The notes: generated from the sequence alone by a model not told the origin. A DNA stretch of 64,000 nt from JAFGDI01 sp963667715 (GCA_963667715.1 OY763926.1:2170001-2234000); one strand, 5' to 3'; positions 9,225-18,997 are shown, counted from the stretch's first letter. Numbers and translations: made by a program.

Positions 9225-12200
9225 ATGAAATATGATTTTAATGCCAAATACCATAGAAGTAATTTTTTGAATTTCCTTAAAAACGATTTTCTCCCAGACG
9301 ATCTTGAATTGTTTGATGAGAAAATTGACCTTGAATTTGCTCCAAACCATATTCAGACTGTTGCTAAAGTTGGCGAGGTGAAATCATTAGGTCTGACCGT
9401 TTTTGAAGTATTGCATAATTCAGAAAATGATCCAAGAGTAACACTATCTAGAGATGTATTCAGATTGATAAGTAATCTGTCAATAGAGCGTGCTTTGGTG
9501 GTTTTTCATACTAATAAGAGTGAAAACTATCGGTTGTCTCTAGTTACCATTGAGTTTAAGCTCAATAAAAATAAATTGACAAGAGAATATTCAAACCCGA
9601 AAAGATATTCATATTTTCTTGGTCCTAGAGCCAAAACTAATACTCCAGAACAATTTTTAACCAAGGGAAGAGTTTCATCGTTAACAGAACTCCAGAATTG
9701 TTTCTCGATCGAAGTTGTAAACCGGCAGTTTTATCAGGAAATTGCTACAGTCTTTACAGAACTTACTGGCGGGCAAAGAGATATCGGCAGCAGGCATATC
9801 GACGCAGGTAACGGGTGTCTGATTATACCCGGAGGAAACAATGAAAAAACAAGGAAAGAATTTGCGGTTCGTTTAATAGGTCGTTTAGTGTTTTGCTGGT
9901 TTCTTAAAAAGAAAATATCAAGTAATAATGTTCCATTAATTCCAGATGATGTATTATCTTTACAGGCATTGAATGAGAATTCTAATTATTATCATTATAT
10001 TCTTGAACCACTATTCTTTGAAACTCTAAATAAGAACTTAGAGCACAGGCATCCGAAATATCAAACAAAACCTTGGGATATAATACCATTTCTAAATGGA
10101 GGGTTATTTGATCCACATGAGGAAGATTATTATGAATTTGACAGGATCACGGGAGTATCAGGCAAGTACATTAATATATTAAAAGTACCAGATGAGAAAA
10201 TTAAGGAATTAGTAACAATATTTGAAACCTATAATTTTACCATTGACGAAAATACTTCAGTTGATATTGAACTCTCTATTGATCCTGAAATGTTAGGGAG
10301 AATATTTGAAAATCTTCTAGCTGAAATTAATCCAGAAACAGGTGAAACAGCCAGAAAAGCAAGCGGTAGTTATTATACACCAAGAGAAGTTGTTGACTAT
10401 ATGGTTGATAAAAGTCTCGAACATTACCTTATTGCTAATCTTGGAATTGAGCATACTAGTGATGTTAAATCATTATTAAACTATGTTGAAGACTCCCCAT
10501 CTATTAGTGAAGAGATAGTTGATAAAGCTCTCGATGCACTTTACAATATAAAAATTCTTGACCCAGCCTGTGGTTCAGGTGCTTTTCCTATGGGGGTTCT
10601 GCAAAAGATACTTCTAATATTGCAAAAACTAGACCCCGAATCAGGGAAATGGCTTGAAAGACTTCTTGATGACATAGATGATGAAACTGTCAAAGAATAT
10701 CTTAGGACTCATATGAATACGGACTATATTCATAAATTAGGTATGATAAGAGACTCTATTTATGGAATCGATATTCAGCCTATAGCAACTGAAATTTCAA
10801 AGCTTAGAGTCTTTTTATCTCTTATTATTGAAGAGAATATTAAAGACGGAGAACCCAATAGGGGGATTGAACCTCTCCCTAACTTGGAATTTAAGTTCGT
10901 TTGTGCCAATACCCTTATTAGCCTTGGAGAACAAATCGATTTTACTAACAATGATAAAGCATTAAAACTTCAAAAGAAACTTGAAAGAATACGGAAAAAG
11001 TATCTCAGTAGTTCTGGCGAATCTAAGCAAAAAATCAAAGATGAGTATAAAAATATTAAAGATAAATTATTTAATGAAGTTATTGGATTGATGTGGTCAA
11101 AAGCAAGTAAAAGGATGGAACAACTATCTACTTGGAATCCTTTTGCAGATGAGCCTTGTGGCTGGTTTGACTCAAAATTTATGTTTGGTGTTGACAAAGG
11201 CTTCGACATAATTATAGGAAACCCTCCCTATATAAAAGAATATACAAGTAGAGCAGCATTCGATGGGGTCAGAGAAGAACAGTACTACCAAGGTAAAATG
11301 GATATTTGGTATTTATTTGCTTGCAATGCTATTGATTGGTTAAAGAATAATGGAGTTCATTGTTTTATTGCAACAAATAATTGGATAACTAATGCCGGAG
11401 CATCAAAGCTAAGAAATAAAGTAGTAAACGAAACTAACATTCTTCAGTTTGTTGATTTTGGCAATTATAAAATATTTGATAATGCTGACATTCAAACAAT
11501 GGTTTATGTATTGAGTAAATCTAAAAGACCAAAAAAATACAGTGTGAATTATTCGAGGTTAAATAATCCTAATGTAACTAGAGATTACTTAAGCACTTTC
11601 TTGAAATCAGATTTTCAGACGGATAATTATACAAAGAGGGATGTTGAGTTTGATAGAGCTAAATTCAAGGATAAATATATTTCATTTTGCGAAAGTAATA
11701 CTGAAGTTGTATTAAAAAAAATCTTAGATAAAAGTAATTTTAATTTTACTAATGATGAAGTTGCACAAGGTATTGTTGCTCCGCAAGACTTTGTTAATAG
11801 AAAAAGTGCAAGTAAGTTAGGTAATAAATATAAAATTGGATTTGGGATATTTGTTCTTTCTGACGAAGAGAAAAATACTCTTAACCTTGATGAGGCTGAA
11901 CTCAAATTACTAAAGCCATATTATACATCTAATGAGCTATTTAAATATTACGGCAATCGTAATAATCAGCAATGGGTAATCTATACTCGTTCAAATATTA
12001 ATAGTACAATTGATGACTACCTAAATATTAAAGAACATTTAGATAGATTTGCTTCCGTAATCACCTCTGATAATGCGCCTTATGGATTACATAGAGCAAG
12101 GAAAGAACACTTTTTTCAAGATGAAAAAATAATATCCATTCGTAAATGTAGTGAACCAAGTTTTACCTACACAGATTTTGATTGTTATGTATCACAAACA

Positions 12201-12533
12201 TATTTTGTGATCAGAACACACAGGCTAAATATGAAATATTTAACTGGATTCATGAATAGTAAAATTGTTAAGTTCTGGCTTAAAAATAAAGGAAAGATGC
12301 AAGGAGATAATTATCAGGTGGATAAAGCTCCATTGATGAGCATTCCAGTCATGAGACCATCTACGGAAATTCAAAACAAAATTGAAGAGATGGTTGATAC
12401 GATCATTGAATTAAGAGCAAATAGCCATGACGATAATATCCCTAAACATGAAGATTCAATAAATACGATAGTATTTGACATGTTTGATCTTAGTGATGAT
12501 GATATTGCTATTATTGAGGATTCTATTAAATAA
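9225..12533 (+). CDS. Large N6-adenine-type DNA methyltransferase-like protein (second Hma-like gene)
   Basis: 1102 residues. SAM-binding motif I is DPACGSGAF from D446, and catalytic motif IV is N666-PPYI, the N/D-PP-Y/F/W form used by exocyclic-amino (mostly adenine) DNA methylases. The context resembles Eco57I/PglX-type enzymes, with a large C-terminal target-recognition-like region (about 800-1080). The N-terminal 350 residues have no motif I can name; they contain a GEVKSLGLTVFEV stretch reminiscent of restriction-type N-termini, but no clear PD-(D/E)xK triad. Translation is probably coupled to the helicase. It is expected to mark self DNA, or to bind target DNA for the complex. Confidence 0.88.
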   Translation: MKYDFNAKYHRSNFLNFLKNDFLPDDLELFDEKIDLEFAPNHIQTVAKVGEVKSLGLTVFEVLHNSENDPRVTLSRDVFRLISNLSIERALVVFHTNKSENYRLSLVTIEFKLNKNKLTREYSNPKRYSYFLGPRAKTNTPEQFLTKGRVSSLTELQNCFSIEVVNRQFYQEIATVFTELTGGQRDIGSRHIDAGNGCLIIPGGNNEKTRKEFAVRLIGRLVFCWFLKKKISSNNVPLIPDDVLSLQALNENSNYYHYILEPLFFETLNKNLEHRHPKYQTKPWDIIPFLNGGLFDPHEEDYYEFDRITGVSGKYINILKVPDEKIKELVTIFETYNFTIDENTSVDIELSIDPEMLGRIFENLLAEINPETGETARKASGSYYTPREVVDYMVDKSLEHYLIANLGIEHTSDVKSLLNYVEDSPSISEEIVDKALDALYNIKILDPACGSGAFPMGVLQKILLILQKLDPESGKWLERLLDDIDDETVKEYLRTHMNTDYIHKLGMIRDSIYGIDIQPIATEISKLRVFLSLIIEENIKDGEPNRGIEPLPNLEFKFVCANTLISLGEQIDFTNNDKALKLQKKLERIRKKYLSSSGESKQKIKDEYKNIKDKLFNEVIGLMWSKASKRMEQLSTWNPFADEPCGWFDSKFMFGVDKGFDIIIGNPPYIKEYTSRAAFDGVREEQYYQGKMDIWYLFACNAIDWLKNNGVHCFIATNNWITNAGASKLRNKVVNETNILQFVDFGNYKIFDNADIQTMVYVLSKSKRPKKYSVNYSRLNNPNVTRDYLSTFLKSDFQTDNYTKRDVEFDRAKFKDKYISFCESNTEVVLKKILDKSNFNFTNDEVAQGIVAPQDFVNRKSASKLGNKYKIGFGIFVLSDEEKNTLNLDEAELKLLKPYYTSNELFKYYGNRNNQQWVIYTRSNINSTIDDYLNIKEHLDRFASVITSDNAPYGLHRARKEHFFQDEKIISIRKCSEPSFTYTDFDCYVSQTYFVIRTHRLNMKYLTGFMNSKIVKFWLKNKGKMQGDNYQVDKAPLMSIPVMRPSTEIQNKIEEMVDTIIELRANSHDDNIPKHEDSINTIVFDMFDLSDDDIAIIEDSIK

Positions 12534-12551
12534 AATTTTGTGAGAGTTTTT

Positions 12552-14525
12552 ATGGCACGAAAAAAAGTAACAGCAGGTAAAGACTTTATACAAAAAATTG
12601 GTATCACTGATCCAATTTCTGCTTTAGCTGAGTTGATTTGGAATTCCTTTGATGCTGGTGCCAATACTGTTGAAGTAGTTCTTCGCTCAAATGGTACTGG
12701 AGCAGTCCAGGATATAGAGATAATAGATGATGGTGAAGGGATTGCATACGAGGAACTTGCTCAGGCATTTGGTAACCTTGGCAATTCTAAAAAACTTACT
12801 AATAAAGAAACGGTCAATGGGAGATTAGTTCACGGCAAAGAGGGCAAAGGGAGATTTAAGACTTTTTCATTATGTAATAAGCCTATATGGGTAACTGTGT
12901 TTAAAAATGACAATGAATATTATAAGCATATAATATCTATTGATAATGTCTTTTCAGATGAATATGACGACTCAGATCCAGAAGTCTCCCCGCTAAAGAA
13001 AACTGGAACAACAGTTATTCTTAAAGATATCCTGCAAGGACAGAATTCATTAGCAAGGGATGATGCGAAAATAAAGGTCGCAAAGCATTTTGTTTTGTAT
13101 TTACTTAATTATCCAGGACTATCACTTGTTTTTGACTCACGCAAAATCGTTATTGATGATTTTATTAAAACCAAAAAAACATACAATCTACCTACGGGAA
13201 ATAATGATAAGCTTACTGTAATTGAATGGAACGAAAGACTTGAGAGTAAACAATTACATCTGTGCAATGAGCATGGTTTTTGTCGGCATGAAATTGCTGC
13301 TGGGGTACATGCTCCTGGAATTGAATATTCAGCCTACCTGCAATCAACAATGATTGAAGATGTATATAATTCAGGGAATTTAGGCTTGGGTGATATGAGT
13401 TTAGACCTGATAAAGCTCATTGATGTTGCTAAAGATACTATCAGGGATCATATTCGTAAGCGTCTGGCAGAAGAAGCTGGTGATATTGTTAAAGAGTGGA
13501 AAGAGCAAAACATATATCCATATTCAGATGACGAGCCAACCGGACCAATAAAAGAAGCTGAAAGAGAAGTCTTTGATATTGTTGCTATAACGATCAATGA
13601 GCAGCATCCGACATTTAAGCGAAATGATCTCTCAAATAAAAAACTAACTCTGGCTTTAGTTAAGCAGGCATTAGAAACAAATCCATCTGGCATTTCCAAG
13701 ATACTTCAGGAATTGCTATCTTTACCTAAAGAAGAACAAGATGGTTTGGTAGAGCTACTGCAAAGAACCACCTTGAGTTCCATTATTAAAGCCAGTTCAG
13801 TCGTTGCAGATCGCTTAGATGCCATTGGAGCATTTGAGCATATTATCTTTAATAGTAATTGGAAGAAGACTCTTCTGGAAAGAACGCAACTTCATAGACT
13901 GCTTGTGCATCATCTTTGGATTTTTGGAGAAGGTTATACGTTGGATAGTGACGATGAGTCATTAACTGCTATTCTTGAAAAGCATATTAAGAAACTTGGC
14001 AGAAAGAAAATTATTGAGGATGTAAATGTTAAAACAGTATCAGGAATCAATGGTATTCCTGACCTATTGCTTTCAAAACAATTTACTCATTCCCATGAAT
14101 TATTTGAAAATCTTGTAATTGAACTTAAAAGACCCTCAATTAAACTTGGTAATACTGAATTGACACAGATAGAAGATTATGCTATTACAGTTTCAGAAGA
14201 TGAAAGATTCGATACAGATAGATACAAATGGAAGTTTATTTTAGTTGGGAATAATTATGATAGGTTTGTGAAAGCAAAAATCAACCAACCACGTTTTCCT
14301 AAATATTGCTCTATGGACTCTGGAAATGTACAGGTTTATGTTAGAACTTGGGCAGATATTTTCGCTGATGCTAAATTGAGATATAAGTTTTTTAGTGAAA
14401 AGCTTGAGATTGAAGCTAAAACCGAAAGTGGTATGGCAAATTTTCAAGAGAAGTATGGTCATTTGATTACCGGGAATGGTATGTCTAAGAAGAAGGAAAA
14501 AGAAGCAGGTAAGGCTCCCAAATAA
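12552..14525 (+). CDS. GHKL ATPase with C-terminal PD-(D/E)xK-like nuclease motif (third Hma-like gene)
   Basis: 657 residues from ATG 12552; GTGAGAG upstream supports this over the GTG at 12540. The N-terminal Bergerat ATPase fold shows ELIWNSFDAGA (N31, D34), DDGEG (D60-G-E-G63) and a glycine lid GKEGKGRF near 97-104, as in Hsp90, MutL and MORC. A transducer-like region follows, then a helical middle. Near the C-terminus GIPDLLL (D504) and VIELKRP (E524-L-K526) form the D...E-x-K signature of the PD-(D/E)xK nuclease fold. The last residues are Lys-rich. It lies 18 bp after the methylase and completes a helicase-methylase-ATPase operon. The nuclease part is inferred from motif spacing only. 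Confidence 0.85.
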   Translation: MARKKVTAGKDFIQKIGITDPISALAELIWNSFDAGANTVEVVLRSNGTGAVQDIEIIDDGEGIAYEELAQAFGNLGNSKKLTNKETVNGRLVHGKEGKGRFKTFSLCNKPIWVTVFKNDNEYYKHIISIDNVFSDEYDDSDPEVSPLKKTGTTVILKDILQGQNSLARDDAKIKVAKHFVLYLLNYPGLSLVFDSRKIVIDDFIKTKKTYNLPTGNNDKLTVIEWNERLESKQLHLCNEHGFCRHEIAAGVHAPGIEYSAYLQSTMIEDVYNSGNLGLGDMSLDLIKLIDVAKDTIRDHIRKRLAEEAGDIVKEWKEQNIYPYSDDEPTGPIKEAEREVFDIVAITINEQHPTFKRNDLSNKKLTLALVKQALETNPSGISKILQELLSLPKEEQDGLVELLQRTTLSSIIKASSVVADRLDAIGAFEHIIFNSNWKKTLLERTQLHRLLVHHLWIFGEGYTLDSDDESLTAILEKHIKKLGRKKIIEDVNVKTVSGINGIPDLLLSKQFTHSHELFENLVIELKRPSIKLGNTELTQIEDYAITVSEDERFDTDRYKWKFILVGNNYDRFVKAKINQPRFPKYCSMDSGNVQVYVRTWADIFADAKLRYKFFSEKLEIEAKTESGMANFQEKYGHLITGNGMSKKKEKEAGKAPK

Positions 14526-15475
14526 TTTTTTGTTATTACCGTACCCCCATCCCCATCCCCTTGGGATCGATTACCTCCCCTAAGTTTGACAGGGACTCTA
14601 AAGTTCGGCTTTTGAGCCAGGATTTTTTATGCTCAATATTAATAAGAATTTCCCTTATTCTTGTAGGGTCATGTTGTTTGATTTATTTGCCTTAATGGTC
14701 GCCGATACGCTGTCGCTACCGCTTTTTTCCGAAGACTTAATCCCCTTGTGTCTTTGGTTGAGCGTGGGTGCTGGGGGCGATCCTAGGCGTTTTCTGTGCG
14801 TAGGTGAAATTCTTGTGTGAAAATAGGTTATGTGATAACCTAAAAACGCATAAAATTGCTTTATGGTAACTAATTATTTCACTATAGTAGCTTTTTTCGT
14901 TAAAATGCCGAAATCACTGGCGTAAATACTTCTAAATTTCGACATTTAATTGATTAATTATTAATCTTAATCCAATGGTACTTGGTCTCAGCATAAATCA
15001 AGTAGCCGTTTTGGTTCTGAAGGAAGCGGAATCAATCGAGAGAGAAAGAGACTAGTTATACAAAACTGGTTTCTGTATGTAGATAGTGTCCGTGTAGATA
15101 CACATGAAATAAGGGTAAATTGGGGCGAAAAATGAGGGTGCAATTGAGTTTATTGAATGGCAAAAACTTCATTAAATTTCAAAATATCTTTTAGTATCTC
15201 CATGTATTAGAATCACCCATAATAGCTCATTATAGCGGTTTATATGGAACTTCGCCCTAAGTTGATTCTGTGGACAGAAACAAGTGTGTACGCATATATA
15301 TACTTATTTCTCTCGCGCTCCCCTGGGGGTTCTATTGAGAAAAAGAGGAGATAGATCAGAGTAGTTGAATGAGTGTGAGTATTCAAAGGTTCGTCAGTTA
15401 GCGGAATTATTGGCGACAGAATAGACCATAAATAAGAAAGTAGGATAAATGTAATGTTATTAAAGGATAAATAAA
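14526..15475. other. 950-bp gap between ATPase and primase genes; candidate replication origin or regulatory region
   Basis: No believable protein gene is seen. It holds a C-rich start (14539-14580), a weak GGCT/AGCC hairpin with a T run (14607-14628, possible end of the operon transcript), a perfect 8-bp hairpin TAGGTTAT-GTG-ATAACCTA (14824-14842), an AT-rich stretch near 14945-14975, and a direct repeat TGTAGATA at 15078-15085 and 15093-15100. Position upstream of a primase-like gene makes an origin plausible, but no iteron array is present. A structured RNA cannot be excluded in the more GC-rich 14690-14820. Confidence 0.3.
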
Positions 15476-17209
15476 TTGAGTGTAAACAATAGAAGGAAAA
15501 GCATTTTAAAGACGTATGAACCGTCAATGAAATATCTAAAACAAATGAGAAGGGATATAGACGATTTATATCGTCCAGAACCTAAATTGAATAAAGATAC
15601 TGGATTGCTGCATTATACTGTAAGACAATACTCAAAGTTCATGAAGCAATTTACAACGTTTGAGACTTATGGAACTGGTGAACAAAAGAAATGGGTTATA
15701 TCACCAAATCTTAGGAAAGACTTAAGCAAAGAAAACTATGAATATTATCAACTATGCAAAGCGAATAATCGTAAGTATATACCATTACATAACTTTAAAT
15801 TAAGAACATTCATTAGTCCACTAGATAGCTCTATCCCTTCATTAGAAGGACATTTATGTGGTAATCATTCTATTCTTTATAACAATGATGATACGGGCAA
15901 ATTTGCCCTTGTAGTAATAGACATAGATTTCCATATTGATTCCAATATTGATAATGATTCTTTAGATATGACTAATCATATCATAAATAACTTTCACGAT
16001 GGTATTTACTTTGATAAATCAACGAAAAAGAGGGGATATCATCTATATTTGCTTGTTTATAAAGAAGGATATATAGCCCAGGAAATTAATGATATTCTAA
16101 AAAAATATAATAGAATTTTATCTTATTACTATAATGTAATACTTGATTATAATTGTGATTATGATGGCGTAAAAGCCAATTTAAAGCATTATAAAGAAGA
16201 TTGGTCGATTTATTGTGGAAGTTTATGCAAAGCTCCAAGACCTGATCTGGAAGACATAGAACAATGTGGGATATTATTTAATTCAAATAAGGTTCACACC
16301 ATATATGATATCATGATTAATGCATGTAAGGTCAATGATTTGATTGTTGACTATTACTCGCATAATGAAACAAAAATGACAAAGAAAGAGATAGATAGAC
16401 TCTGTAGTGTATTAATTGATGATCCCTCAAAGAATAAAATCAAAAGACTCATTAAGACCCCAAGGAAAAACAGAAGGAAAAATAAGAGAGCTAATAAGAA
16501 AAATAACAATATAAATATAGAAAATAACTCTATTATACAATTTGGTACAAAATTGAGTGATAGGTCATATCAAGATATAGTTGAAGAGTTGAGGTTATAT
16601 CCTTTATCTGATACATTGCAAAAGAGTAAAGACTTTTATTTCCACTACTGTAGGCTTAAAGGCTGCTGTGTAAGTCCTGAAGAAGCTGAAAGGGAATATG
16701 TAGACCAAGGGCTTAACAATACCCTGGGGAGTACTGAGAGTCGTGTGCAGCGTTTTGTGAAAATGAACATGCACGAGTATTTTGATATAAGTAAAATTAA
16801 AAAGAATTATATGCCAGCTATAATTGATAATATCAAACAAATTATGGGTGAGAGTGACCTGAAGTATCACGATGGTAAAAATCGGAGAATAACATATGAT
16901 GATATTGCTTTATATATTCACCATATCCTAGTAATAAAAAAGAATGAGGGAACTTTTGGATATTTGGCATTTCAGCAGGTATATAGTAGATATTTTGGTA
17001 AAAAAATAGCCAGAAACGCCATTGCTCAGATTAAGAAGGTCTTGTCAGATAAAATGATACTTGAATCCAATTTTGATTTAAAAAACATCGGTAAAAAGGG
17101 GGCTGATAATATGATCATTCTTAAAGAGATTATAGAAGACAAGCAAACGTTCTTGCAGGCGTATTATAGAAGAGGGGGAGATTGTAGTAATGAGAGATGT
17201 ATCGGTTAA
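15476..17209 (+). CDS. Archaeo-eukaryotic primase (AEP)-like replication protein of the island
   Basis: 577 residues from TTG, with AAAGGA upstream. The AEP signature is visible: VVIDIDFHID gives D149-x-D151, and KKRGYHLYLL gives H189, matching motifs I (hhhDhD) and II (sxH). WSIYCGSLCKAPRP lies in the motif III area. A basic linker near 325-345 (RKNRRKNKRANKKNN) separates it from a helical C-terminal part with a winged-helix-like segment (500-560). Such proteins prime replication of plasmids and integrative elements, or act as island Rep proteins. No helicase domain is fused. It may serve element replication after excision; a role with the neighbouring defence operon is less likely. Confidence 0.7.
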   Translation: MSVNNRRKSILKTYEPSMKYLKQMRRDIDDLYRPEPKLNKDTGLLHYTVRQYSKFMKQFTTFETYGTGEQKKWVISPNLRKDLSKENYEYYQLCKANNRKYIPLHNFKLRTFISPLDSSIPSLEGHLCGNHSILYNNDDTGKFALVVIDIDFHIDSNIDNDSLDMTNHIINNFHDGIYFDKSTKKRGYHLYLLVYKEGYIAQEINDILKKYNRILSYYYNVILDYNCDYDGVKANLKHYKEDWSIYCGSLCKAPRPDLEDIEQCGILFNSNKVHTIYDIMINACKVNDLIVDYYSHNETKMTKKEIDRLCSVLIDDPSKNKIKRLIKTPRKNRRKNKRANKKNNNINIENNSIIQFGTKLSDRSYQDIVEELRLYPLSDTLQKSKDFYFHYCRLKGCCVSPEEAEREYVDQGLNNTLGSTESRVQRFVKMNMHEYFDISKIKKNYMPAIIDNIKQIMGESDLKYHDGKNRRITYDDIALYIHHILVIKKNEGTFGYLAFQQVYSRYFGKKIARNAIAQIKKVLSDKMILESNFDLKNIGKKGADNMIILKEIIEDKQTFLQAYYRRGGDCSNERCIG

Positions 17210-17505
17210 TGGCAATACTATAGTGATAATCGAGATATTATAGTAAGGCTACTGAGTTACAGTTAAGCAAATAGCAACGATAGTGTTTTTCATCTACGCA
17301 GGAGGCAATCTAGTACGTTTTACATTTCCATAATTTAATATTGAAAAAGCATCTATTCCTTATATTAGTTAGATTGCTACGTATCAACCAACTAGTTATA
17401 AGGATGAGTATTATGAATAATTATGAAATTCATTTTCGGTTTAATGGAAGTTTTTATAAGGAGCTGATTACCTGTCAAAATGGCTTTAAAGCTCGTGATC
17501 TGATA

Positions 17506-17513
17506 AAAGCTAA
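17506..17513. repeat. Target site duplication, left copy (8 bp)
   Basis: AAAGCTAA precedes the left inverted repeat and is repeated at 18880-18887 after the right one. Eight base pairs is typical for IS256-family insertions. The two copies are identical, so the insertion is recent. Confidence 0.9.
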
Positions 17514-18879
17514 GGGAGTGTTCATTTAACTGTGTAAATGGTCTCCATTATTATATGGGCAGAAACATATCTGCCCGTATTTTACATATTCATTCTATCG
17601 CCGAACTTAATGGCGAATTGGTTCATTGCTGTGTTCCAGCATCTAATTGGCATTGTCCATTTTTTAGAGATATTTTCAAGAGCCAAGTAAAATATCTTCA
17701 TTATCGAAGCTTCGCTAGGGAATGCTCCTTTGGTTTTAATAACCTTACGTAGAGATCTATTAAGTGATTCTATGGCATTAGTAGTATAAATAGCCTTGCG
17801 GATATCTGCCGGGTAATCAAAAAATGGAATGATATGTTGCCAGTTATTTCGCCAGCTTTTACTGATCATAGGGTATTTGCTATCCCACTTATCAGCAAAG
17901 TCGTCTAGTGCCATCTCTGCTTGTTGCTCGGTAGCTGCGGTATAGATCAGCTTCAGGTCAGCACATAACTCCTTGCGTTCTTTCCAGTTAACAAATCGAG
18001 TGGAGTTACGTATCATATGCACAATACAAAGCTGAACCTGGGTTTGAGGAAAAACTGATTCTATAGCTTCCGGAAAGCCCTTCAAGCCATCAACACATGC
18101 TATGAATATATCTTTTACTCCACGATTCTGAAGTTCGGTAATAACACCCAACCAGAACTTAGCTCCTTCTGTTTTAGCTATCCAGATACCTAAAAGCTCT
18201 TTCATGCCATCCATATTGACACCCAGAGCAAGATATACTGATACATTAGCCACCTTGCCATCCTGACGGCATTTGACCACTATGCAGTCAAGGAACACTA
18301 TAGGATATATGGGATCTAAGGGACGGTTATGCCAGGCTTTAACTTCCTCCATAATACTCTCTGTAGCCTGGCTGATAAGACCTTCTGAGACATCTACCTG
18401 ATACATATCCAACAGACTTGCCTGAATATCACGAACACTCATGCCGCGACCGTACATGGCGATTATTTTATCATTAAATCCTTCAAAGCATCTCTCACCT
18501 TTAGGTATAAGCTTAGGCTCAAAGGTGCTTTTGCGGTCTCGAGGGGGATTTAGCTCTACTTCATCGGAATCGATAACAACAGCCTTTTTGCCTCTGCCAT
18601 TACGGCTGTTACCGCTATTATTGCCTTTGGGGTCGTGTTTACTATAACCCAGATGATCACTCATCTCCGCATCCAATGCTCGCTCAACTATTCGCTTTTT
18701 CAACTCAGCAAATAATCCAGATTCACCCCAGAACTTCTCCGGTGTGCAGTAACCATCTAGTAATTCATCAATTAACGAATCTTTACGCTTCTCGGATTCT
18801 GTGCGTTTAGCCATAAATTTACCTCCATATAAAAGATAACATATTTATGATCATTTACACAGTTAAATGAACACTCCCA
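17514..18879. mobile_element. Complete IS256-family insertion sequence (1366 bp)
   Basis: The element is bounded by perfect 27-bp terminal inverted repeats: 17514-17540 (starting GGGAGTGTTCATTTAACTG) and its reverse complement at 18853-18879. It carries one full-length transposase on the minus strand and is flanked by 8-bp direct repeats AAAGCTAA. Everything needed for transposition is intact. It interrupts a small gene inside the island. Confidence 0.95.
17582..18814 (-). CDS. IS256-family transposase
   Basis: 410 residues, full family length. The mutator/IS256 DDE residues are D176 (VFLDCIVVK), D242 (CVDGLKGFPEA) and E349 (TTNAIESLNRSLRK). C263-x2-H266 (QLCIVHMIRNS) sits between the second Asp and the Glu, as in this family. 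The N-terminal third is charged and likely binds the terminal inverted repeats (DHLGY, RNGRGKK). No frameshift or stop is present, so it is probably active. Confidence 0.97.
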   Translation of the reverse strand: MAKRTESEKRKDSLIDELLDGYCTPEKFWGESGLFAELKKRIVERALDAEMSDHLGYSKHDPKGNNSGNSRNGRGKKAVVIDSDEVELNPPRDRKSTFEPKLIPKGERCFEGFNDKIIAMYGRGMSVRDIQASLLDMYQVDVSEGLISQATESIMEEVKAWHNRPLDPIYPIVFLDCIVVKCRQDGKVANVSVYLALGVNMDGMKELLGIWIAKTEGAKFWLGVITELQNRGVKDIFIACVDGLKGFPEAIESVFPQTQVQLCIVHMIRNSTRFVNWKERKELCADLKLIYTAATEQQAEMALDDFADKWDSKYPMISKSWRNNWQHIIPFFDYPADIRKAIYTTNAIESLNRSLRKVIKTKGAFPSEASIMKIFYLALENISKKWTMPIRCWNTAMNQFAIKFGDRMNM

Positions 18880-18887
18880 AAGCTAAG
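18880..18887. repeat. Target site duplication, right copy (8 bp)
   Basis: AAAGCTAA, identical to 17506-17513 on the other side of the insertion sequence. Confidence 0.9.
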
Positions 18888-18951
18888 TATCCTGGTGCGC
18901 AGATTACTTCTGTTTCTCATATTAAATAAAATCAAAAACTAATCTGAATTA

Positions 18952-18997
18952 GACCATTGAGCTGAACTGGGATACGCTTAATGGTCTTATTTTTTAA
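18952..18997 (+). terminator. Rho-independent terminator of the disrupted small gene
   Basis: AGACCATTGAGC (18952-18963) pairs with GCTTAATGGTCT (18977-18988), 12 bp including one G-U, and is followed by TATTTTTTAAT. It lies 21 bp after the restored stop codon of the 47-residue gene. Confidence 0.8.

Larger units (their letters stand above)
17413..18930 (+). pseudogene. Small 47-residue gene interrupted by the IS256-family element
   Basis: An ATG at 17413 with AAGGATGAG upstream opens a frame beginning MNNYEIHFRFNGSFYKE. It runs into the insertion sequence at 17514. Joining the left part to the sequence after the second target copy (18888) restores the frame ...DLIKAK-YPGAQITSVSHIK with stop at 18928-18930, giving a 47-residue protein. 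A strong terminator follows at 18952. The family is not known to me; the fold looks like a short beta-beta-alpha-beta. The 5' part now ends within the element. The gene is clearly a recent casualty of transposition. Confidence 0.75.

Noticed and set aside
5984..14525. DISARM or BREX system
   Set aside because: There is a helicase and a methylase, but no drmA/drmB, pglZ, brxC or brxL homologue is seen; the GHKL ATPase as third gene fits neither.
14629..14820. 63-residue plus-strand frame after the ATPase gene
   Set aside because: No ribosome site, unnatural composition and no continuation; treated as non-coding.
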